Notes under the pieces: generated by a model | What the model was told of the DNA's origin: nothing | The model's input: only the letters and a program-made list of their open reading frames with translations | The model's database searches: none | In this document: one piece after another, positions 26,510 to 35,084 of the stretch | How the letters are laid out: every line of letters starts with the position of its first letter | How positions within the stretch are numbered: position 1 is the first letter of the stretch | Program-made: the position numbers and the translations under genes | Assembly (NCBI RefSeq): GCF_018271975.1 | Contig: NZ_JAGUCN010000027.1 | Location: 1 to 64,000 of the forward strand | DNA from: Carboxylicivirga mesophila | GTDB taxonomy: Bacteria; Bacteroidota; Bacteroidia; Bacteroidales; Marinilabiliaceae | Length of the DNA stretch: 64,000 nucleotides | Reading direction: 5' to 3'

Positions 26510-26929
26510 TTATATATAATACATTATTCTTTCATTCTCTTCAGCATAGTAGTTCTTCAGCTTCTCCAAAGTAACACGTCGTAACAGGCGTCCATAATCG
26601 TTACGCACACTTACCAAAAACCGTCCTACAGCTTTTTCAGTATTATGCCCTTCTGTTGATATTTCTTTATCCAGTTTCTCATCCAAAGCCAATACAATCT
26701 GGTAAAGCGTTATGTCTTTTAGAGGTCGCGCCAGACTATAACCTCCTCCTGCTCCGCGTCGCACATCCACAATACCTTCTTTACGAAGGGTCACTGCAAT
26801 AGCTTCTAAAAATTTCACCGACAACTGTTCGCGCTCGGCAATCTCAGCTACTCCAAGGTGAGTACCTTCTGCCAGACCCGATAAGGTCAATAAAAAACGT
26901 AAGCCATAATGTACTTTCTTTGGAAACAT
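26510..26929 (-). CDS. Rrf2-family transcriptional regulator
   Basis: A 139-residue winged-helix protein with the Rrf2 signature: KVHYGLRFLLTLS, IAEREQLSVKFLEAI (recognition region) and GAGGGYSLARP (wing). It lacks the three-cysteine cluster of IscR-type members, so it does not look like an Fe-S sensor and is closer in kind to CymR. Its place at the head of cysK and the sulfite reductase operon suggests control of sulfur assimilation, which is inference. A promoter and a 7-7-7 palindrome lie upstream. Confidence 0.9.
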   Translation of the reverse strand: MFPKKVHYGLRFLLTLSGLAEGTHLGVAEIAEREQLSVKFLEAIAVTLRKEGIVDVRRGAGGGYSLARPLKDITLYQIVLALDEKLDKEISTEGHNTEKAVGRFLVSVRNDYGRLLRRVTLEKLKNYYAEENERIMYYI

Positions 26930-26956
26930 ATCCTACTATTTTGCTTTTTCTGTTAG

Positions 26957-26987
26957 CAAATATGAATCAGTTTATTAGTAACTCCAA
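26957..26987 (-). promoter_or_regulatory. Promoter of the rrf2-cysK operon
   Basis: On the minus strand, TTG (26987-26985), a 20-bp spacer and CATATTTG (26964-26957) match the Bacteroidota pattern with one mismatch in the -7 box, about 27 bp before the Rrf2 start. Confidence 0.45.
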
Positions 26988-27005
26988 GAAATAAAATACC
27001 TTTTT

Positions 27006-27026
27006 ATCCTATATATCTAATAGGAT
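27006..27026. promoter_or_regulatory. Candidate operator palindrome upstream of rrf2
   Basis: ATCCTAT and ATAGGAT form a perfect inverted repeat with a 7-bp spacer, about 80-100 bp upstream of the Rrf2 start and upstream of its putative -33 box. Weaker CCTA/TAGG pairs recur at 27083-27110. The AT-rich palindrome is of a kind that winged-helix dimers bind, but the link is inferred. Confidence 0.4.
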
Positions 27027-27137
27027 TTTACGTTAAAAGCTGATTATGTGACAATTAACAAGAAATAAAAAAACCACAAAAAACCTAGTATTCCTACTTG
27101 TTTTATAGGTATTCAGAGATAATATGCAGTACACATT

Positions 27138-28304
27138 TTAGAAAGCTTCACGAATAGTGAAATAAACGCCGTTATCACCTTTATTAGTCATACCAAAGTC
27201 CATTCTGAAGTTAAGTCCTTCTTTTGGCAATACCCTAAAACGGAGCCCGGCACCACCAACAACGTGTAAATCGGCCAGTGGACGCTGCATGAATTCAGGA
27301 GACACTTTACCCACACCAGAGAACAAGACACCTCCTAATCGCCACCAGATATGCTGACGCCACTCTGCCTGGGTAAACCAAGAGTGCTTATCGATATAAC
27401 GGTATGGATGTGCAATACCTCTCAACATGCGCTTTCCTCCAATGGAAGATAATTTATAAAAAGGCACATCGCCTGAAGTAGAGTTGACAACGACCTGAAA
27501 GCCAAGGATAGATTTATCCCCATTGATTGAACAGAACTTACGCACATCAAGATTTCCTGACACAAAACTATAATCGCTACCAGTAAAGTTATCGTATGCG
27601 GTGGACGTAAAAATAACAAACCAACCTTTCGTAGGATACAGTTGATCATCGCGATTATCGAAAGCCATGCCCGGCCCGATACCATTGACCCATCCACCTT
27701 CATAACCAAGGACGGACGGATTCAGGAGATCGCCTTCAAAATTTGAATATCTGTCATAGTTAACATCCAACCTAACCCCCAAAAACAAACTCTCATTTAT
27801 ACCCTTAAGAATATTTGAATTAAATGCGAAACGATTGATGTCGTAGCTCGAAAACGGAGGTTGCTTGACCTGGTTACCAATACCATAAAACTCATCGGGC
27901 AGATAAAGGTATTGAAACTTTGAAATAAACATCCAGCGATTGGCAGTAAAAGCCAGTGCATCGAGCTCCACCTCGTACATTCCCTTGGTAGAAACCTTTA
28001 TAGATGGTGCAAATGTAGTTGGGCGATAAAAGCGACATTCATCTGTATGACGGGGTTTAATACGCCATACCGGCATCACTCCTATTTCAAAACCTGTACG
28101 GGGTGAATAGCCTGCCATTGGATAGAAAGATAAAGTGGAACGCCCGCGCTCAACGGTTACCATATCAATCATATCCTCTACCAGCACGGCAGCCTGCTCT
28201 ACCAGGGTTCTATTAGTCGAATCAGCCTGAGCGTCTTCCTGAGCAAATACAGGCCAGCTTAAGCATAATAATAAGCCCCCAATAAGATGATGAATTTTAC
28301 GCAT
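27138..28304 (-). CDS. Omp85/BamA-type surface antigen barrel
   Basis: A 388-residue exported protein with a signal peptide (LIGGLLLCLSWPVFAQ) and a barrel resembling the C-terminal surface-antigen domain of Omp85 proteins: FDNRDDQLYPTKGW, GGKRMLRG and a terminal phenylalanine in FTIREAF. There are no POTRA domains, so it is not BamA itself; barrel-only relatives are common in this phylum. The downstream region contains the rrf2 promoter, and the metY-like gene lies 9 bp upstream, so the two may be co-transcribed. Confidence 0.85.
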   Translation of the reverse strand: MRKIHHLIGGLLLCLSWPVFAQEDAQADSTNRTLVEQAAVLVEDMIDMVTVERGRSTLSFYPMAGYSPRTGFEIGVMPVWRIKPRHTDECRFYRPTTFAPSIKVSTKGMYEVELDALAFTANRWMFISKFQYLYLPDEFYGIGNQVKQPPFSSYDINRFAFNSNILKGINESLFLGVRLDVNYDRYSNFEGDLLNPSVLGYEGGWVNGIGPGMAFDNRDDQLYPTKGWFVIFTSTAYDNFTGSDYSFVSGNLDVRKFCSINGDKSILGFQVVVNSTSGDVPFYKLSSIGGKRMLRGIAHPYRYIDKHSWFTQAEWRQHIWWRLGGVLFSGVGKVSPEFMQRPLADLHVVGGAGLRFRVLPKEGLNFRMDFGMTNKGDNGVYFTIREAF

Positions 28305-28313
28305 GATGCAAAT

Positions 28314-29549
28314 TTACAAAGCTTGTGTAAAATCAGCGATCAAATCCTGAACTTCTTCAATGCCCACGGACAAACGCATCATGGTTGGTCGGATATCCAT
28401 AGCCATCTTTTCTTCGTCGGAGAACTCGGCATATATGGTGGACTCCGGATGAATGATGAGCGTTTTGTTATCGTTGAGATTAGTTGCCCGGCGCATCACC
28501 TTTAAGCGATTATACAATTGAAAACAGGCTTCTTTAGATGCTAAATCAAAGGTCATAACAGCACCTGGCTTGCCACCAAACTGTGTTTGGGCTAAATCAT
28601 AACCTTGATTGCCTGTTACACCCGGATAGTTATACGACACAATGCCATGATGGGCCTCAAAAAAGGCTGCCAGCTGTTTGCAATTATCAACGCAACGATC
28701 AACTCGTAGAGGCATAATATCAAGCCCCAAATTCATAAAATGAGCCGTATGAGCTGTCATTGTACCGCCCAAATGCCTGAATATTTCTTTACGTATTCGC
28801 GCTACTAAAGCATCCTTTCCAAATTTACCGGACCATTGCTTCAGCGCCGGCAATACTGAATAATCAAAAGTACCATTATCAAGCACTACACCCCCAAATG
28901 CAGCTGCTCCACCCGATATAAACTTAGTAGTTGACATCACCTCCACATCGACCCCAAATATTTTTGAATTAAACACATATGGAGGTGTGATGGTACTATC
29001 ACACACTACTGCCACCCCATTGGACTTAGCCAGCTCACTAAGTTGCTTCAAATCAACAATCTCCAACTGGGGATTGGTAATGGTCTCAAAGAAATAAGCC
29101 CTGGTTTTATCATCAGTGGCTTGCTGTACTGCTTCCAGGTTAGTCATATCCACAAATCGAACGTCAATACCCAGAGCCGGCAATGTTTGTTTGAGCAAAG
29201 CGTACGAATGCCCAAACAACTGATTAGATGCTACAATATTTCCTCCACTTTCAACAAGACTGAGCAAAACATTAGAGATAGCAGCCATACCCGATGCCAG
29301 TGCCACAACAGCATGCGCATCAGTCACCGCCTTCATTTTCTGTTCAAAATACTCCACAGTTGGATTGGATGTACGCGAGTAAGCATGAGCAAACTTTTTC
29401 CCTGCAAACGTTTCGGCAATATCCTCAGCCGAGTCAAATTCATAGGCAACACCATCGTATACAGGCATATGTAACGCATTGTAGGCATCACCCTTAGGAA
29501 AGCGGGCATGCAACGAACGGGTAATAAATCCCTTTTTGTGATTATTCAT
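28314..29549 (-). CDS. Trans-sulfuration-family PLP enzyme (O-acetylhomoserine sulfhydrylase/methionine gamma-lyase-like)
   Basis: A Cys/Met-metabolism PLP enzyme of 411 residues. Visible are YSRTSNPTVEYFEQK, ALASGMAAI, the PLP lysine in MSTTKFISGG (about K208) and a C-terminal RLSVGIE. Members make homocysteine from O-acetylhomoserine and sulfide, make cystathionine, or degrade methionine; sequence alone does not separate them. The nearby sulfide-producing operon favours O-acetylhomoserine sulfhydrylase, as inference. Confidence 0.85.
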   Translation of the reverse strand: MNNHKKGFITRSLHARFPKGDAYNALHMPVYDGVAYEFDSAEDIAETFAGKKFAHAYSRTSNPTVEYFEQKMKAVTDAHAVVALASGMAAISNVLLSLVESGGNIVASNQLFGHSYALLKQTLPALGIDVRFVDMTNLEAVQQATDDKTRAYFFETITNPQLEIVDLKQLSELAKSNGVAVVCDSTITPPYVFNSKIFGVDVEVMSTTKFISGGAAAFGGVVLDNGTFDYSVLPALKQWSGKFGKDALVARIRKEIFRHLGGTMTAHTAHFMNLGLDIMPLRVDRCVDNCKQLAAFFEAHHGIVSYNYPGVTGNQGYDLAQTQFGGKPGAVMTFDLASKEACFQLYNRLKVMRRATNLNDNKTLIIHPESTIYAEFSDEEKMAMDIRPTMMRLSVGIEEVQDLIADFTQAL

Positions 29550-29606
29550 TTATGGTATGTTTTGACTGTTCAGCTTGTAAAAATAGATAAATAATATCAA
29601 GCTCAA

Positions 29607-30026
29607 CTACCGCAGGCTTTTAACTTCGGCTGGCGTTATGGCCTCGCCTGAATTACCAAAGCCAGAGCGCAAATAATTCAAAACATCTGCAATATCCTTA
29701 TCAGACAAATTTTTATAACTGGCCATCACTCCATTGTATTTTTCGCCATTTACCTCAATCTCACCACTTAAACCATGAAGCACTATATTGATTAATGGCT
29801 CCTTTTCGCCCGATACCACTTTATTATCTGCCAGCGGCGGATACATACCAGGTATACCGCCAGCATTCTTTTGATGGCACGATAAGCAATGACGCTTATA
29901 TTGAATTTCTCCGGGGTGCTGTGTTTTTTCAACAGCTTTCACTTCTTGACTTTGCTCCTTTTTATTGGACGAAGAACTACAGGCCATAAACAGAATGGCC
30001 AAAACAAGTACTGCTAACTTCTGCAT
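29607..30026 (-). CDS. Small c-type cytochrome lipoprotein
   Basis: A 139-residue lipoprotein (lipobox LFMACSS, Cys16) with one class I cytochrome c domain: heme motif CLSCH (47-51) and probable axial methionine M101 in GVMASYKNLSD. The fold PPLADNKVVSGEKEPLINIVLHG is typical of soluble electron carriers facing the periplasm. Its 3' end is near metY. It shares direction with the DUF302 gene 34 bp upstream. Confidence 0.88.
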   Translation of the reverse strand: MQKLAVLVLAILFMACSSSSNKKEQSQEVKAVEKTQHPGEIQYKRHCLSCHQKNAGGIPGMYPPLADNKVVSGEKEPLINIVLHGLSGEIEVNGEKYNGVMASYKNLSDKDIADVLNYLRSGFGNSGEAITPAEVKSLR

Positions 30027-30060
30027 TAGGTATCTTTAAATTATTAGGTTGTTTGAATTA

Positions 30061-30537
30061 TTATTGAGCAACAACGGTTTGAATAATCTGCTCACTCTCA
30101 TTACCGGCCACATCCATGGCCTGCTTAATGATGCCGCCAAACAAACCGCCCATCTTAACACTATTCAGCCGCGAAACATAAACATTTCCATCACTCTTTT
30201 CATACACCGAAATACGGCATGGCATCAAGGTTGAGGCAATACGTTCGTCATCTTTCGATAATATTAACTGAGCTATATCAGGCTTACACACTTCCATTAC
30301 CTTGACTTTATTAACATCATAGTTAAATTTAGCCATGGTAGCTTGTAAATCATGAACATGAGGGGTTTTCCAGCCTTTTTCATCAACGGCCGCCTGCAGG
30401 CGTTCCAGTGTTTCTTCAAAAGAATACATGCTTTGGCTTTCTACCAGCATCATTTTAGGTGCGAGGCTTCTTACAACAAAAAGCATTACCAGTGCACCAA
30501 CTATTAATCCGATAATAACATAAATCATTTGCTTCAT
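30061..30537 (-). CDS. DUF302 membrane-anchored protein
   Basis: About 158 residues: one N-terminal transmembrane helix (MIYVIIGLIVGALVMLFVV) and a DUF302 domain (FEETLERLQAAVDEKGW, VMEVCKPDIAQLIL, MPCRISVYEK). DUF302 proteins are small alpha/beta proteins of unsettled function, often linked to redox or metal genes, which fits the adjacent cytochrome c. An upstream ATG at 30558 exists; the ATG at 30537 gives a normal length and is preferred. Confidence 0.8.
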   Translation of the reverse strand: MKQMIYVIIGLIVGALVMLFVVRSLAPKMMLVESQSMYSFEETLERLQAAVDEKGWKTPHVHDLQATMAKFNYDVNKVKVMEVCKPDIAQLILSKDDERIASTLMPCRISVYEKSDGNVYVSRLNSVKMGGLFGGIIKQAMDVAGNESEQIIQTVVAQ

Positions 30538-30637
30538 AATTAATAAGATTAATTTCATCGCTTAAGTAACAAATCATCGTTGAGCAATGTTTAAACCAAA
30601 TGGATAACAAAATGCATCAGGTAAACGTTATTTTTAA

Positions 30638-30645
30638 TACTTTTG
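30638..30645 (+). promoter_or_regulatory. Putative -7 box of the ORF-3-like/miaA operon
   Basis: TACTTTTG, an exact TAnnTTTG, 33 bp before the ATG at 30679. It argues against the upstream in-frame TTG at 30643, which lies inside the box. Confidence 0.45.
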
Positions 30646-30678
30646 CAGATCGGACTCCAACAACCAAAAACAAGCACG

Positions 30679-31227
30679 ATGATTATATATCTGAGGATAT
30701 TATCGAGTGAGGTCGATAATTTTGTGAATGAGATGGCCATAGATGATAGTATGTCATTTGCCAATTTACATTCATTTATCCAGAGCACATTAAACTATGA
30801 TGCCACACAGATGGCTTCTTTTGTCATAACCGATAGCCAATGGAATAAGGAAACTGAAATAACCTTGTTTGATATGGCCGATGACAACTCGGATAATATA
30901 AAGGTCATGCAGGACACTCTGCTGGCCGATCATCTGTTTGAAGAGGGGCAGCGCATGCTGTATGTTTTTGATTTCTTCTCTGAGAGAGCCTTTTTTATTG
31001 AAGTGATACAAACAGCCAAAGGTCAACTCGAACAACCAAACAGCTACCGACTGGAGGGTGAAGCGCCAGAACAAATTAAAATCAGCGATTTCAGTGAAGA
31101 TATTTCCAAGCCGGCTATCGACCAGTTTGATGACGAATTTGATGGCTCACTCGACTCAATGAAATTTAATGAATTAGATGATCTGGACACCGATCTGAAT
31201 CTGGACGATCTAGCCGATCAATACTAA
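30679..31227 (+). CDS. pRiA4b ORF-3 (IS1096 TnpR-like) family protein
   Basis: A 182-residue acidic cytoplasmic protein. The region MIIYLRILSSEVDNFVNEM to VFDFFSERAFFIEVIQ follows the pRiA4b ORF-3-like fold, despite the historic transposon-derived name. The C-terminal 60 residues are very rich in Asp/Glu (FDDEFDGSLDS, LDDLDTDLNLDDLADQY). It lies 7 bp before miaA, a common arrangement in Bacteroidota as I recall. The function is unknown and nothing suggests mobility here. Confidence 0.75.
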   Translation: MIIYLRILSSEVDNFVNEMAIDDSMSFANLHSFIQSTLNYDATQMASFVITDSQWNKETEITLFDMADDNSDNIKVMQDTLLADHLFEEGQRMLYVFDFFSERAFFIEVIQTAKGQLEQPNSYRLEGEAPEQIKISDFSEDISKPAIDQFDDEFDGSLDSMKFNELDDLDTDLNLDDLADQY

Positions 31228-31234
31228 ACCCGCA

Positions 31235-32143
31235 ATGACACATTCTCTTATTGTTTTAATTGGACCAACAGGCATTGGCAAAACAGAACTATGTCTGCAA
31301 CTGGCCGAGCATCTGAATACAGAAATAATATCATCGGACAGTCGGCAAATATTTAAAGAACTAAAGATAGGCACTGCTGCTCCTACCGAAGAGCAACTCC
31401 AACGGGTAAAACACCACATGGTGGCCACCCATTCAGTCAACGACTATTACAATGCCTACCAGTTCGAACAGGATGTGCTTAAATTATTGGACAACCTGTT
31501 TCAATCGCATCAGCAGGTGTTAATGACAGGCGGTTCTATGATGTATGTTGATGCGGTTTGTAAAGGCATTGATGAGCTGCCCACCATCGATCCGGAACTG
31601 CGTCAGGAGGTGATGGACTTATATAACAACGAAGGACTGGAGGCCGTCAGAAGACAGCTGAAAATGCTGGACCCTGTATTTTATGATCAGGTGGATTTAA
31701 AGAACCACAAGCGAGTGATGCATGCCGTTGAAGTGTGCCTGATGACGGGTCAGCCCTATAGCTCTCTGCGCACCAATTCGAGCCGAAAGCGCCCCTTTAA
31801 CATCATAAAAATTGGTCTGGACATGGACCGCAACGAACTATACTCGCGCATCAATCAGCGGGTGGACATGATGATTGAAGATGGCCTGTTTGAGGAAGCC
31901 AAAAACTTTTATCACCTTAAGGAAAGTAATTCACTCAATACGGTTGGTTATAAAGAAATATTTGCCCATTGGGATGGCGAGTACGATGCCGATAAAGCCA
32001 TTGAGCTAATCAAACGCAATTCGCGTCGCTATGCCAAGCGCCAGCTATCGTGGTTCAGGCGCGACAAAGAAATAAATTGGTTTCACCCTTCACAAGTGGC
32101 AGAAATCATTAAATTTGTTGATAAACAAATCGAATTAGTTTAA
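31235..32143 (+). CDS. miaA: tRNA dimethylallyltransferase
   Basis: Adds a dimethylallyl group to A37 of tRNAs reading UNN codons. The 302-residue protein has the P-loop GPTGIGKTE, then the DSRQIFKELKIGTAAPT motif, GGSMMYVDAVCKG and a C-terminal KRNSRRYAKRQLSWFR, all diagnostic of MiaA. It is followed immediately by a strong terminator. Confidence 0.96.
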   Translation: MTHSLIVLIGPTGIGKTELCLQLAEHLNTEIISSDSRQIFKELKIGTAAPTEEQLQRVKHHMVATHSVNDYYNAYQFEQDVLKLLDNLFQSHQQVLMTGGSMMYVDAVCKGIDELPTIDPELRQEVMDLYNNEGLEAVRRQLKMLDPVFYDQVDLKNHKRVMHAVEVCLMTGQPYSSLRTNSSRKRPFNIIKIGLDMDRNELYSRINQRVDMMIEDGLFEEAKNFYHLKESNSLNTVGYKEIFAHWDGEYDADKAIELIKRNSRRYAKRQLSWFRRDKEINWFHPSQVAEIIKFVDKQIELV

Positions 32144-32145
32144 CC

Positions 32146-32204
32146 CACCGGGCCAGTAGCAAATCCTTGCTCGCGGTTTACACACTTAATGGCCCGGTGT
32201 TTTT
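32146..32204 (+). terminator. Intrinsic terminator of miaA
   Basis: CACCGGGCCA (32146-32155) and TGGCCCGGTG (32190-32199) pair perfectly over 10 bp around a 34-nt loop, followed by five T. An ATG at 32189 is inside the stem and so is not the start of the next gene. Confidence 0.85.
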
Positions 32205-32212
32205 CTTCTAAT

Positions 32213-32662
32213 ATGAATCCTTCTGGCCATTTCAATATTCGCGTTTACGGTTTGCTCATCAATACGCTAAAACAAGTATTGATTACTGATGAATATCGGA
32301 TGGGTATGTACATGACAAAGTTTCCGGGCGGCGGACTCGAATATGGCGAGGGCACTATTGAGTGTTTGAAACGTGAATTCAAAGAGGAACTCGACATAAA
32401 CGTGAGCATAAAGGCACATTTTTACACCACTGACTATTTTCAGAAAGCCCTCTTCTTTAAAGACATGCAACTAATAAGCATTTACTACCTTGTGGAGAGT
32501 ACTGATATTGATAAAATACCCACCACCTCCGTTATTAATCAAATACCAAAAGTTGAAGGTGCGCAAGCATTCAGGTGGGTAGCAATTGAAAGCCTGACTC
32601 CTGATAAATTTACATTTCCGATAGATCAAAAAGTACTTGAGCTGTTAAAAGCTACTTTATAG
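32213..32662 (+). CDS. NUDIX hydrolase
   Basis: A 149-residue single-domain NUDIX protein. The box GGGLEYGEGTIECLKREF plus KEEL matches the G-x5-E-x7-REUxEExGU consensus except at the last positions. The substrate is unknown. I chose the ATG at 32213 because the upstream ATG at 32189 sits in the miaA terminator. The 3' end overlaps the convergent methyltransferase by 11 bp. Confidence 0.85.
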   Translation: MNPSGHFNIRVYGLLINTLKQVLITDEYRMGMYMTKFPGGGLEYGEGTIECLKREFKEELDINVSIKAHFYTTDYFQKALFFKDMQLISIYYLVESTDIDKIPTTSVINQIPKVEGAQAFRWVAIESLTPDKFTFPIDQKVLELLKATL

Positions 32663-33371
32663 CCTCTACAACCAAATGAAAAGTATTTGGCGACCACTGC
32701 GAACGGTCAAAACCCCCAAAACAATTGATTTCAGAAAAGTATTCTTTTAGAATGGCTTCCAGCTGTTCTTTTCGAAGTGCCAGTAAAGGTACTGAGTTCT
32801 CAATTTTTGCAGTAGGTGTCTCCAACAATGTTGAGAAATCAATTTTACCATCAGTACGGTGCTTATAATGACGTACAAATGAATATTCAGCAGTATTGAT
32901 CGTAGGCAGACTCGTCACCTGATTATCAAGTACACGATCGTAACTCACGATTTGCAGCATTAACTTGCCTCCTGCGTTTAGTCTGCCAGCCACTTTTTCA
33001 ATGGTTAACGCTACTTCATCGGACGAATCTAAATGTACCAGCGTATTGCCAAAACACAAGACAGCATCAAACAGCATGGGTAGAAAATAGGTATCCACCA
33101 GTCGCATATCACCCTGCTGAAACTGTAAATCAAGTGCCTGAGGACGCTTCTCCCCGGCCTTAGCCACCATTTCAGCATCAAAATCGAAAGCGCGCACCTT
33201 AGCACTCTGGCGGGCCATAGCTATAGATAAAGAGCCCGTACCGCAACCCATATCCAGCACACTTTTTGCAGCCAGCGAACCACCACATGCTTGCTGCACA
33301 AACTCGAGCTGTTTGGGATTAAGCGGAAATACCGCATCGTAAGCCTCTACCAGTTCACTGTAAAATGCCAT
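32652..33371 (-). CDS. Class I SAM-dependent methyltransferase
   Basis: A 239-residue cytoplasmic protein with SAM-binding motif I VLDMGCGTGSLSIAMA (38-53), motif II acidic residue in RAFDFDAEMV and GDMRLVD with a later FDAVLCFGNTLVHL. The substrate cannot be read. The start codon overlaps the preceding glycosyltransferase stop (TAATG), indicating translational coupling, which hints that it works with the glycosyltransferase. Confidence 0.85.
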   Translation of the reverse strand: MAFYSELVEAYDAVFPLNPKQLEFVQQACGGSLAAKSVLDMGCGTGSLSIAMARQSAKVRAFDFDAEMVAKAGEKRPQALDLQFQQGDMRLVDTYFLPMLFDAVLCFGNTLVHLDSSDEVALTIEKVAGRLNAGGKLMLQIVSYDRVLDNQVTSLPTINTAEYSFVRHYKHRTDGKIDFSTLLETPTAKIENSVPLLALRKEQLEAILKEYFSEINCFGGFDRSQWSPNTFHLVVEAIK

Positions 33372-34321
33372 TAGTCTATTCGTTCTGAAATTTGGTAATT
33401 ATTTCTTTCGTGTCCATTGCGTGAAACAAGCTCAGCTAAAAAGCCTGCTAAAAACAGCTGCGTACCAATAATCATGCTGGCCAAGGCAATGTAGAAATAC
33501 GGACTATCCGTTACCAATCGTGCTGTTATATTGTGATAGACATACCACAGCTTACTTAAACCTAACCACAAAGCCGACAAAAATCCAACCACAAACATGA
33601 GCGTACCCAACGCGCCAAAGAGATGCATGGGGCGCTTACCGAACTTGGAAATAAAAGTGACCGACAACAAGTCCAGAAAGCCCTTAATGGTGCGTTCAAT
33701 ACCAAATTTCGAAACACCGTATTTACGTTCCTGGTGTTGCACCACCTTCTCACCTATTCGGCTAAAACCAGCCTGCTTGGCAATGAGTGGAATATAGCGG
33801 TGCATTTCGCCATATACCTCAATGTTTTTTACCACATCCAGCTTATAAGCTTTCAGTCCACAGTTAAAATCGTGCAATTTAATGCCCGACACCATGCGCA
33901 CCGTGCGGTTGAACAGCTTACTGGGCAGGGTTTTTCCCAAGGGATCGTAGCGTTTCTTTTTCCAGCCACTTACAATGTCGTACCCTTCTTCCTTAACCAT
34001 ACGCACCAATTCAGGAATCTCTTCGGGGCTATCCTGCAAATCGGCATCCATGGTAATCACCACATCACCCTGTGCGGCGTCAAAGCCACAATACAGGCCG
34101 GCCGACTTACCATAATTGCGACGAAAGCGAATACCCTTTACATGAGCCGACTCCTGACGCAGCCCCTCAATCACCTGCCAGGAGGTGTCGGTACTGCCAT
34201 CATCAACAAAAATGACCTCGTAAGACCAGTTCAGCGGGCTCACCACCCGCTGAATCCAGTTATATAATTCCTTAATTGACTCCTCTTCGTTGAATAACGG
34301 AACGACAATTGATAAATCCAT
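33371..34321 (-). CDS. GT2 glycosyltransferase with C-terminal membrane domain (GtrB/DPM-like)
   Basis: A 316-residue enzyme: GT-A domain with VVPLFNEEESI, IFVDDGSTDTSW and DAD in VITMDADLQDSPEEIP, and a C-terminal part with two transmembrane segments (about 225-250 and 265-290), as in polyprenyl-phosphate glucose or related transferases. The ATG at 34321 (MDLSIVV) is chosen since an upstream ATG at 34354 would overlap the DUF4199 gene. Sugar and acceptor are unknown. Confidence 0.87.
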   Translation of the reverse strand: MDLSIVVPLFNEEESIKELYNWIQRVVSPLNWSYEVIFVDDGSTDTSWQVIEGLRQESAHVKGIRFRRNYGKSAGLYCGFDAAQGDVVITMDADLQDSPEEIPELVRMVKEEGYDIVSGWKKKRYDPLGKTLPSKLFNRTVRMVSGIKLHDFNCGLKAYKLDVVKNIEVYGEMHRYIPLIAKQAGFSRIGEKVVQHQERKYGVSKFGIERTIKGFLDLLSVTFISKFGKRPMHLFGALGTLMFVVGFLSALWLGLSKLWYVYHNITARLVTDSPYFYIALASMIIGTQLFLAGFLAELVSRNGHERNNYQISERID

Positions 34322-34328
34322 AATTTGC

Positions 34329-34868
34329 TTACTCTGCTGCTTCGGTAGGTTCAAATACCGGAGGCTCTTTTTTAAATATTGCTGCTAAGATAAGAGAAAT
34401 AATGGCTCCTATAAAAGCACTACCTACTATACCCATTAATAACATGGCTATAGGACTGGTAAACATTCTCACCATTTTCTCTGCCATGGCTAAAGCTTCC
34501 TCATTGGCTCCTCCGGCCATAGCCTCTTCCATTGCCTGATTAACAATCTGCTCAATTACTCCAGGATCAATATACTTCACCAAAATAAAAGTGAAAATAC
34601 TTGACAGTATCCCGCCGTAAAGAGCAGTTAATATACCTAAGCCAACCCCCTGGCCATATCTCAGGTATCCGCCATTTACTTTATCTCTGAAATTCATCAT
34701 AGCAAATGCCAGCATGGCAATGATAATAATATAGGACACCCAACCGGCCGCTTTATTGCCTGTTAACCCTACCAGATAAATGATAAGTGAATAAACAACA
34801 AGTGCCAGTCCCATATACAAGCCATAGGTCATCGCACTTTTTCCTACAGATGGTGTTTGATTTTCCAT
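34329..34868 (-). CDS. DUF4199 integral membrane protein
   Basis: A 179-residue protein with four hydrophobic segments (about 13-33, 40-58, 77-103 and 140-167) and a Met/Glu-rich loop (IVNQAMEEAMAGGANEEAL). It matches the Bacteroidota-specific DUF4199 family. It lies 7 bp before the glycosyltransferase, a pairing typical of this family, which suggests a role in lipid-linked sugar metabolism. The function is not known. Confidence 0.85.
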   Translation of the reverse strand: MENQTPSVGKSAMTYGLYMGLALVVYSLIIYLVGLTGNKAAGWVSYIIIIAMLAFAMMNFRDKVNGGYLRYGQGVGLGILTALYGGILSSIFTFILVKYIDPGVIEQIVNQAMEEAMAGGANEEALAMAEKMVRMFTSPIAMLLMGIVGSAFIGAIISLILAAIFKKEPPVFEPTEAAE

Positions 34869-35034
34869 AATTTAGTTTTTAAGTTATCGTCAACTAAAGT
34901 ACAAATATCCTTTTAAACACGCCGAATAGAGCCTCAAATTATTTATCGGGAGCTTGCAAAGAAAAAAAACGAAAATTTTTGTTTGTCATTTTCACCACTT
35001 TAGATATTTCAGACAAAAAAAGTGCGCTGTAATA

Positions 35035-35065
35035 TTTGCACGTAAAAGGAAATGTTATACTTTTG
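35035..35065 (+). promoter_or_regulatory. Strong consensus promoter of the SRP RNA/tRNA cluster
   Basis: TTTG (35035-35038), a 19-bp spacer and TACTTTTG (35058-35065) match the Bacteroidota -33/-7 consensus exactly, about 20 bp before the SRP RNA. Confidence 0.8.
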
Positions 35066-35084
35066 CATCCGCAATCACAAAGAA

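Noticed and set aside
30679-31227. Transposon resolvase (from the IS1096 TnpR family name)
   Set aside because: No inverted repeats, no transposase and no recombinase motifs; the name is historical.
32189-32212. Upstream start for the NUDIX gene
   Set aside because: It lies in the stem of the miaA terminator.
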